Assembly: GCA_964374025.1 (NCBI GenBank)
Contig: CAYJWU010000001.1
Span: forward strand, 1-64,000
Reading direction: 5' to 3'
DNA from: JBASTI01 sp964374025
GTDB lineage: Bacteria > Patescibacteriota > Minisyncoccia > Spechtbacterales > HO2-43-30
Length of the DNA: 64,000 bases
Below the pieces are notes generated by a model. That model saw only the letters and a list, made by a program, of their open reading frames with translations, was not told the origin of the DNA and made no database searches. This document shows positions 59,660 to 64,000 of the stretch, piece by piece (the first letter of the stretch is position 1; each line of letters starts with the position of its first letter). Position numbers and translations under genes: made by a program.

Positions 59660-60633
59660 AAAGCAAGTGTTGCAAAACGTTTCATAATGGAAGGGGGAAT
59701 CAATCCAAGTATATTACGTAAAGTTGAATTGGCTGACCCTTTGCTGCTGCCCCCTATTTCATGTATTAGATATTCTTTCGTTCCCCAGCCGCGTTTAAAA
59801 ATTTCTAAACTGGACCCCTTTCTCGTGCCGCCTAGGTCAAAATAATCATATTCTCTTCCTGCATATGCCCGCATTACATGCCACAAAATCTGGTGACCAA
59901 TCTTTTTGCTGCGAAACTTCTCGTCCGATGCGCTTATGAAATAATGGATAAATGGAGGGTAGAGTAAGAATACACTCCCCCCGACGACCCTCCCTTCGTT
60001 CTTTGCCACAAAAATTTTTGCATGATTGCTAAAAAATGTAACTGCCGAAAATGGCAGCGGAATATTTTTGTGCCTCTTCACTGTGCGTAAATATAAACTA
60101 TAAAACTGTTTCAGCTCGTCCTCATCCCCGCACTCTTTAATCTCCACAAATCCCTCACCTTTTTTAATTTCCTGTTTTAGTGTCTTGCGAAATCCGCCCC
60201 ATAAATTTTCCGGAGATTTTTTTGAAAAATTTTCTAACCAGAAAGTTGTTCCCGAAGGCAGGGGATTATTTCTCGGCGGATTTGAGGCCTGTTTTGGCAA
60301 TATGTATGGATGAAACTTTATCCTTGCCCTCTCGCCGAAAAACTGTCTGAAATCTGATATAAACTCTCCAAGACCCACGCTATCTTTCAACGGCAAAGGT
60401 CCGCCATATTCGCAAAAAGGATGCGAAACTATCTTTTCTTTTCCAAACATTCTGCATCTTGCGATACTCAACAAAAGTTCGTCGCGCCATAAATAATGTT
60501 CAAATTTAAGCCAAAAAAATTCTTTTTCCAAAAAACTTTCCCAAACTGGCGTATGAAAAAAAGTTTTGAAAAGAGCTTTATCCAGTAAATCTTCCCATTC
60601 GCTTTCATTTTCTATTTTTTGAAATGTATTCAT
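59644..60633 (-). CDS. FemAB/BioF2-like GNAT acyl- or aminoacyltransferase, 329 aa
   Basis: Two-lobed GNAT fold of the FemAB/GNAT_6 group: TFFHTPVWESFLEKEF in the first lobe, WGGFRKTLKQEIKKGEG, LYLRTVKRHKNIPLPFS, GRVVGGSVFLLYPPFIHYFISASDEKFRSKKIGHQILWHVMRAYA (listed in part) and FDLGGTRKGSSLEIFKRGWG at the end (about 268-287). Relatives transfer amino acids to peptidoglycan or acyl groups to sugars (PEP-CTERM FemAB, BioF2). In this operon a sugar N-acylation is plausible. Overlaps of 29 and 16 bp with neighbours. Confidence 0.82.
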   Translation of the reverse strand: MNTFQKIENESEWEDLLDKALFKTFFHTPVWESFLEKEFFWLKFEHYLWRDELLLSIARCRMFGKEKIVSHPFCEYGGPLPLKDSVGLGEFISDFRQFFGERARIKFHPYILPKQASNPPRNNPLPSGTTFWLENFSKKSPENLWGGFRKTLKQEIKKGEGFVEIKECGDEDELKQFYSLYLRTVKRHKNIPLPFSAVTFFSNHAKIFVAKNEGRVVGGSVFLLYPPFIHYFISASDEKFRSKKIGHQILWHVMRAYAGREYDYFDLGGTRKGSSLEIFKRGWGTKEYLIHEIGGSSKGSANSTLRNILGLIPPSIMKRFATLALWAKI

Positions 60634-61396
60634 TGGCTATTTCCTCGCCCCGCCTGAATTGATACCCATGCTTTTTCAATAAATCCAAAATTTTAAAAAG
60701 CTTTCCGGTAAATTTAGGGTCGTGAAACATATCCCACGAATGAAAGCTGAATGACACATATTGCGGCTTATGCATGGTAAATAAAAATTGATACGTAGAA
60801 AATGGCAACCCCCTTATCCATGCTCCGGCAAGCGGGACGCCTAAGAGGTGGCCGGTTACCGGCAACTCAAGAATGTCCATATCGCCTGCCTTCTTGTACG
60901 CTATTTCGCTTGGATAATATGGTATTTTGGGAGCGCTGCCCCGATATCCGCGATATTTTTTAAACGGCGGGTAATGCGGCACAACACTGCTGTCGTAGTA
61001 AAATCCGGCGTTGCTCACGGTCCTTATCGCAGTATTATCTATTATATGCGAAGGGGCGCGGAAACCTTTCGGCGCAACACCCAAGGTTTTCTTGTACAAA
61101 TTCACGAAGCGCTCAAGCTCTTCCCGTATATGGGATACGTGCACCAAATCGAAAAAAGTGTGGGAGTAACTATGGCAGCCAATTTCATGATTTTGCGACC
61201 AGCCCAGCACGAGCTTGGGATATTTCTCCAAAACTTCACCGGTGACAAAAAGCGTAGAGGATATGCCCGCCCCTGTAAGTTTATTTAAAATTTCATCCAC
61301 GCGCTCGGCGCCCCTGAAGGTCTTTGCGTGTTCAGACCCATAATCATGCTCAATGTCCACAGAAACAAAACAAATTTTTTCTTTAATTTGACTCAT
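60605..61396 (-). CDS. Polysaccharide deacetylase, 263 aa
   Basis: CE4 family: motif 1 FVSVDIEHDYG (catalytic Asp region near residue 14), motif 2 IGCHSYSHTFFD with the His pair, motif 3 FRAPSH (about 114-119). The arrangement with SVDIE instead of TFDDG matches the group acting in lipopolysaccharide and PEP-CTERM exopolysaccharide clusters. No signal peptide, so it probably acts on the cytosolic side on a lipid-linked or nucleotide sugar. Overlaps 14 bp with the epimerase gene. Confidence 0.9.
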   Translation of the reverse strand: MSQIKEKICFVSVDIEHDYGSEHAKTFRGAERVDEILNKLTGAGISSTLFVTGEVLEKYPKLVLGWSQNHEIGCHSYSHTFFDLVHVSHIREELERFVNLYKKTLGVAPKGFRAPSHIIDNTAIRTVSNAGFYYDSSVVPHYPPFKKYRGYRGSAPKIPYYPSEIAYKKAGDMDILELPVTGHLLGVPLAGAWIRGLPFSTYQFLFTMHKPQYVSFSFHSWDMFHDPKFTGKLFKILDLLKKHGYQFRRGEEIANEYISKNRK

Positions 61397-62375
61397 ACTT
61401 AATGATTTCTTTCATACTATCTTCTAGCATGTACTTCGGTTTATAGCCGATAAGTTTTTTTATTTTTGAAATATCCGGACGGCGACGCTGCATATCCTCA
61501 AAGCCCTCCGGATAGACTTTGGCGTACGGGATGTAACGTATTTTAGATTTGCTTTCCGTAAGTTTAATTACTTTCTTCGCTAAATTCTCAATTGTTATTT
61601 CTTCATCCGAGCCAAGATTGTAGACCTCTCCAGCGCTTTTCTGATGCGCCATTACTTTTAAAACCGCGTCAACAACGTCGTTGACATAACAAAACGACCG
61701 CGTCTGTTTCCCGCTGCCATGAACTGTCAGAAACTCACCCCTTAGGGCTTGCCGCACAAACCGCGGCACAACCATTCCGTACTCTCCGGTTTGGCGCGGC
61801 CCAATAGTGTTAAAAAACCTGACAACGCGTACCGGAAGTCCTTTTTCCTTAAAATAAGCAAGCGCCAAAAACTCATCCACACCCTTTGAGAGGGCATATC
61901 CCCAACGGTAATTTTTGACAGATCCGTAAACCCTGTCATCGTCTTCGCTAAAGGGCAACTTGGTATTTTTGCCGTAGATCTCCGAAGTCGACGCGATAAG
62001 CACTGGGGTCTTTTTGCCAAGCGCGGCATTTAACACGTTTTCGGTGCCGCGTATATTTAAAATCCACGACTCCAGCGGCTTTTCCATAATCGTTTTCACC
62101 CCAACAGCCGCTGCAAGATGATAAACCTCATCTGCGCGAGAGACCATTTTCTCGACCAGAGATTTATTCAGAACATCGCCTTCTTCAAATACAAAATTCC
62201 TTTCGGAGAGCAGGTGCCTTATATTATCTAAAGAGCCAGTTGAAAGATTGTCCAGCACAAACACCCTCTTGCCTTGCGCGAGAAGTTTTTCGCAGAGATG
62301 ACTGCCTATAAATCCGGCCCCGCCGGTGACAAAAACGGCTTTCTGCCTCCCGGCGGACAAGTTTTGTTTGCTCAT
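61383..62375 (-). CDS. NAD-dependent epimerase/dehydratase (extended SDR), 330 aa
   Basis: VFVTGGAGFIGSHLCEKL (NAD site), LDNLSTGSLDNI, the catalytic region IASTSEIYG and YALSKGVDE, RFFNTIGPRQ and RSFCYVNDVVDAVLKV. The TSEIYG and GPRQTGEYGMVVPRFV pattern is close to UDP-glucuronate decarboxylases and UDP-xylose/arabinose pathway SDRs, but a 4-epimerase cannot be excluded. First gene of the 14-gene minus-strand operon; AAAGGAG precedes the ATG at 62375. The start codon is 34 bp from the divergent GT4 start. Confidence 0.92.
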   Translation of the reverse strand: MSKQNLSAGRQKAVFVTGGAGFIGSHLCEKLLAQGKRVFVLDNLSTGSLDNIRHLLSERNFVFEEGDVLNKSLVEKMVSRADEVYHLAAAVGVKTIMEKPLESWILNIRGTENVLNAALGKKTPVLIASTSEIYGKNTKLPFSEDDDRVYGSVKNYRWGYALSKGVDEFLALAYFKEKGLPVRVVRFFNTIGPRQTGEYGMVVPRFVRQALRGEFLTVHGSGKQTRSFCYVNDVVDAVLKVMAHQKSAGEVYNLGSDEEITIENLAKKVIKLTESKSKIRYIPYAKVYPEGFEDMQRRRPDISKIKKLIGYKPKYMLEDSMKEIIKYESN

Positions 62376-62396
62376 AAACTCCTTTTAGAGTACTAT
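62368..62396 (+). promoter_or_regulatory. Possible promoter for the plus-strand GT4 gene
   Basis: TTGCTC (62368-62373) and TACTAT (62391-62396) are 17 nt apart, 12 nt before the ATG at 62409. The -35 box overlaps the first codons of the divergent epimerase gene. Confidence 0.4.
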
Positions 62397-62408
62397 GAAA
62401 TTGGCTTT

Positions 62409-63450
62409 ATGTCTAGGATTCTATTCATAATAACGCAATCTGAAATTGGCGGCGCGCAGCGATATCTTTTGGAATTGGCCCCGTATCTTGCCTCGCAAGG
62501 ACACGAAGTACTGGTAGCGGCTGGCGAAGGTGATGGACCATTATTTACGGAGCTAGAATCAAGAATTATGAATCATGAATTAAGAACCTATAATATTCCA
62601 TATCTGGTTAGAAACTTAAATCCGTTTAGTGATGCAAGGGCATTATTTTCTATACTAGTAGTTCTAAAAAAAGAACAGCCAAACATCGTATTTCTCCAAA
62701 GTACAAAGGCGGGGTTCTTGGGTTCTCTTGCCGTAAAATTATTCATGATTCATAATTCAGGATTCATGATTCATGTGATATACCGCATCGGCGGCTGGTC
62801 CTTCAACGACCCGCGGCCATGGTGGATGAACAAAATACTTTTTTGGATGGAGAGAATCAGCGCGCCGTGGAAAAATATTATTATAGTAAATTCTGAATTG
62901 GATCGCAAAATCGCGATAGACAAAAAAATCGCGCCGCCAGAGAAGATCGTGAAGGTATATAATGGAATAGACGCGGATAAATTAAAATTTTTGACAAAGG
63001 AAGAGGCTAGGACAATTATCTTATCGAAGCTTTTTCGTAACCAGCCCTTCACTACCTCACCCCCTCCGGCTCCCCCTCTCCTTAGTAAGGAGAGGGGGAT
63101 GGGGGGTGAGGTATATGAATATGGCAAACTTTTGTTAGTAGGCGCAATCGCAAATCTTTACGCCACCAAAGGCATAAAATACCTGATAGAAGCTGCGCAT
63201 ATTTGTCAATTGTCAATTGTCAATTGTCCGCTGCTGTTTATCGTCATCGGCGAAGGCCCCGAGCGCTCAAAACTAGAGGCGCTAATAAAAAAATATAATC
63301 TCGGAGATAAGTTTTTCCTAGTCGGACGCATACCGAACGCATCACAATACCTAAAAGCATTTGATATATTTGTTTTGCCGTCGGTAAAGGAAGGATTTCC
63401 TTGGGTACTGCTTGAAGCAATGGCCGCGGAAGTTCCTATAATTGCGACAA
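62409..63450 (+). CDS. GT4 family glycosyltransferase, 3' end lost in the assembly gap
   Basis: GT-B transferase: MSRILFIITQSEIGGAQRYL at the start, KVYNGIDADKLKF, VGAIANLYATKGIKYLIEA, VIGEGPERSKLEAL and FVLPSVKEGFPWVLLEAMAAE with the Glu pair. About 348 codons precede the run of N; only the last helix or so is missing. The ATG at 62409 is chosen because upstream codons run through the divergent gene. Four repeat tracts lie in frame (62564-62581, 62741-62775, 63053-63113, 63203-63228), adding about 50 residues to a family-typical core. Confidence 0.88.
62564..62581. repeat. ATTCATGATTCAT-type repeat, copy 1
   Basis: aattatgaatcatgaatt encodes IMNHEL in the GT4 protein. Its reverse complement recurs at 62741-62757 in the same gene. 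Confidence 0.55.
62741..62775. repeat. ATTCATGATTCAT-type repeat, inverted copy plus a direct copy
   Basis: Two units of attcatgattcat, the first extended to an inverted match of 62564-62581, are translated as FMIHNSGFMIH. This block sits between AVKL and VIYRIGG, where related GT4 proteins have no such segment. Confidence 0.6.
63053..63113. repeat. 61-bp palindromic element in frame in the GT4 gene
   Basis: Inner arms of 14 bp (63071-63084 and 63086-63099) and outer arms of about 12 bp (63053-63064 and 63102-63113) form a long cruciform. It is translated as TSPPPAPPLLSKERGMGGEV. The C-rich/G-rich pattern matches a repeat I know from many bacterial genomes as a REP-like element. Confidence 0.75.
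63203..63228. repeat. TTGTCAA heptamer tandem repeat in the GT4 gene
   Basis: About 3.7 copies of ttgtcaa, each junction forming CAATTG. A 7-nt unit shifts the frame at every copy, yet the reading frame stays open and gives ICQLSIVNCPLL. Confidence 0.65.
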
Positions 63451-63550
63451 NNNNNNNNNNNNNNNNNNNNNNNNNNNNNNNNNNNNNNNNNNNNNNNNNN
63501 NNNNNNNNNNNNNNNNNNNNNNNNNNNNNNNNNNNNNNNNNNNNNNNNNN
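63451..63550. other. Assembly gap of exactly 100 N
   Basis: A run of 100 N, the usual placeholder for a gap of unknown size. The GT4 gene loses its 3' end and the following ligase-like gene loses its 5' end here. Up to several genes could be missing. Confidence 0.99.
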
Positions 63551-64000
63551 CATGGCTATTCCCTATCGGCAGAGATGTTATTTTCAAAATGACCGTAGAA
63601 TTTCTACTTCTATTAGTTTTTGTCATTTGGTCATTTGGTCATTTGAAATTGATTAAAAATTGGAAATTAGAAATTAGAAATTTAAAAACGTCGCTTATCC
63701 TCTCAATGCTGTTGTTCTGGCTGATTATGATTTTAGCTACACTAAACTCTGTGCAACCGGAGTTTAGCCTCTGGGGCAATATTTACAAGAATCAGGGCCT
63801 GATGACTTGGACGCATTACTTACTTTTTTTCTTTTTGCTTATTTTGTTCTTGCGCGGCAAAAATCATTGGAACTTTTTGATGCATATTGCTATTTTTGTT
63901 GGAACGCTTGTGGGTCTAGTCGCGCTCTGGCAGATAGCGCAGCATGGCGCGGGATCCCGAGTCGCTTCAGCGACATTAAATAATTCAAATTATCTCGCCG
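63551..64000 (+). CDS. O-antigen ligase-like membrane protein, partial at both ends
   Basis: The open frame (codons from 63553) continues out of the gap and off the window edge, about 149 codons. It reads WLFPIGRDVIFKMTVEFLLL, then TLNSVQPEFSLWGNIYKNQG and LMTWTHYLLFFFLLILFLRG. This matches the N-terminal region of the ligase-like protein at 10741-12780 (PFVVPKSVFFWIFTEII, SFTGINLERSFWSTLERMAG, TINWIHLAMFFLVV), so it is a paralogue with at least four membrane helices here. Tandem repeats at 63622-63683 lie in frame in the first cytoplasmic loop. The stop and start codons are not in the window. Confidence 0.8.
63622..63683. repeat. GTCATTTG octamer and AAATTAG heptamer tandem repeats
   Basis: Three perfect copies of gtcatttg (63622-63645) and, after a short AT-rich link, nearly three copies of aaattag (63664-63683). 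They are translated as VIWSFGHLKLIKNWKLEIRN. Neither unit length is a multiple of three, but the frame is kept. The palindromes cgggatcccg (63950-63959) and gtcgct/agcgac (63961-63974) further on may be related but are weaker. Confidence 0.6.

Noticed and set aside
63950..63974. Two short palindromes near the right edge
   Set aside because: Arms of 5-6 bp only, and the protein region is cut by the window edge, so insertion cannot be judged.
1..64000. tRNA, rRNA or CRISPR arrays
   Set aside because: All spacers are short (under about 220 bp) and none shows a cloverleaf, rRNA-like sequence or regularly spaced repeats with unique spacers.

Overview
The window looks like a scaffold from an uncultured bacterium of the Candidate Phyla Radiation (Patescibacteria, probably a Parcubacteria-type lineage). 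This is inferred from the sequence alone: tightly packed genes with 1-41 bp overlaps, weak or absent Shine-Dalgarno sites before many genes, a SecA carrying a long insertion before its [15 protein letters not shown] block, and many short palindromes inserted in frame inside protein genes. A run of 100 N (63451-63550) marks an assembly join. No rRNA, tRNA, CRISPR array or classical insertion sequence was seen, and no gene-free stretch exceeds about 220 bp.

Layout. (1) 1-8950, housekeeping and small genes, nearly all on the minus strand: a decayed SEC-C fragment, a hypothetical gene, secA, an amidinotransferase-fold hydrolase, a ribosome hibernation factor, murB, a REP-associated transposase (RAYT) with three identical-core REP palindromes, a Nudix protein and three small proteins of unknown role. 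(2) 8952-22489 minus: an envelope operon with a secreted HExxH metalloprotease, an O-antigen ligase/polymerase-like protein with TPRs, a short UDP-sugar dehydrogenase, an epimerase, a GT-C transferase, GtrA, methyltransferases, an asparagine synthase homologue, GT2 enzymes and an LPG-synthase/flippase-like membrane protein. (3) 22522-25049 plus: an ArnT/PMT-like GT-C enzyme and a polyprenyl-phosphate sugar-1-phosphate transferase, the likely initiating enzyme for a lipid-linked glycan. (4) 25039-38760 minus: a nonulosonic-acid-type operon (HTH regulator, cytidylyltransferase, DegT aminotransferase, NeuB synthase, GT2, sugar N-formyltransferase, CBS-epimerase fusion, the HisH/HisF/PP-loop amidation trio, methyltransferases, KpsC/S-like transferase, ABC exporter). 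(5) 38911-46832 plus: a divergent operon with an HpcH/HpaI aldolase, a KdsB-like cytidylyltransferase, a 2-hydroxyacid dehydrogenase, a HAD phosphatase, two FkbM methyltransferases and two capsule-type transferases. (6) 46835-62375 minus: a 14-gene glycan assembly operon. (7) 62409-64000 plus: a GT4 gene broken by the gap and part of a second O-antigen ligase-like gene.

Together the genes describe synthesis of at least two CMP-activated keto-acid sugars plus UDP-linked sugars, assembly on a polyprenyl carrier, decoration (formyl, amidine, methyl and probably amide groups), export and polymerisation or ligation of a surface glycan. The intergenic region 38761-38910, between the HTH gene and the aldolase gene, is the best candidate control point.

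The most unusual signal is the set of palindromes and short tandem repeats of several unrelated families that sit in frame inside secA, hpf, murB, the RAYT gene itself, both ligase-like genes and several glycosyltransferases, usually adding residues at places where the protein family normally has a short loop.
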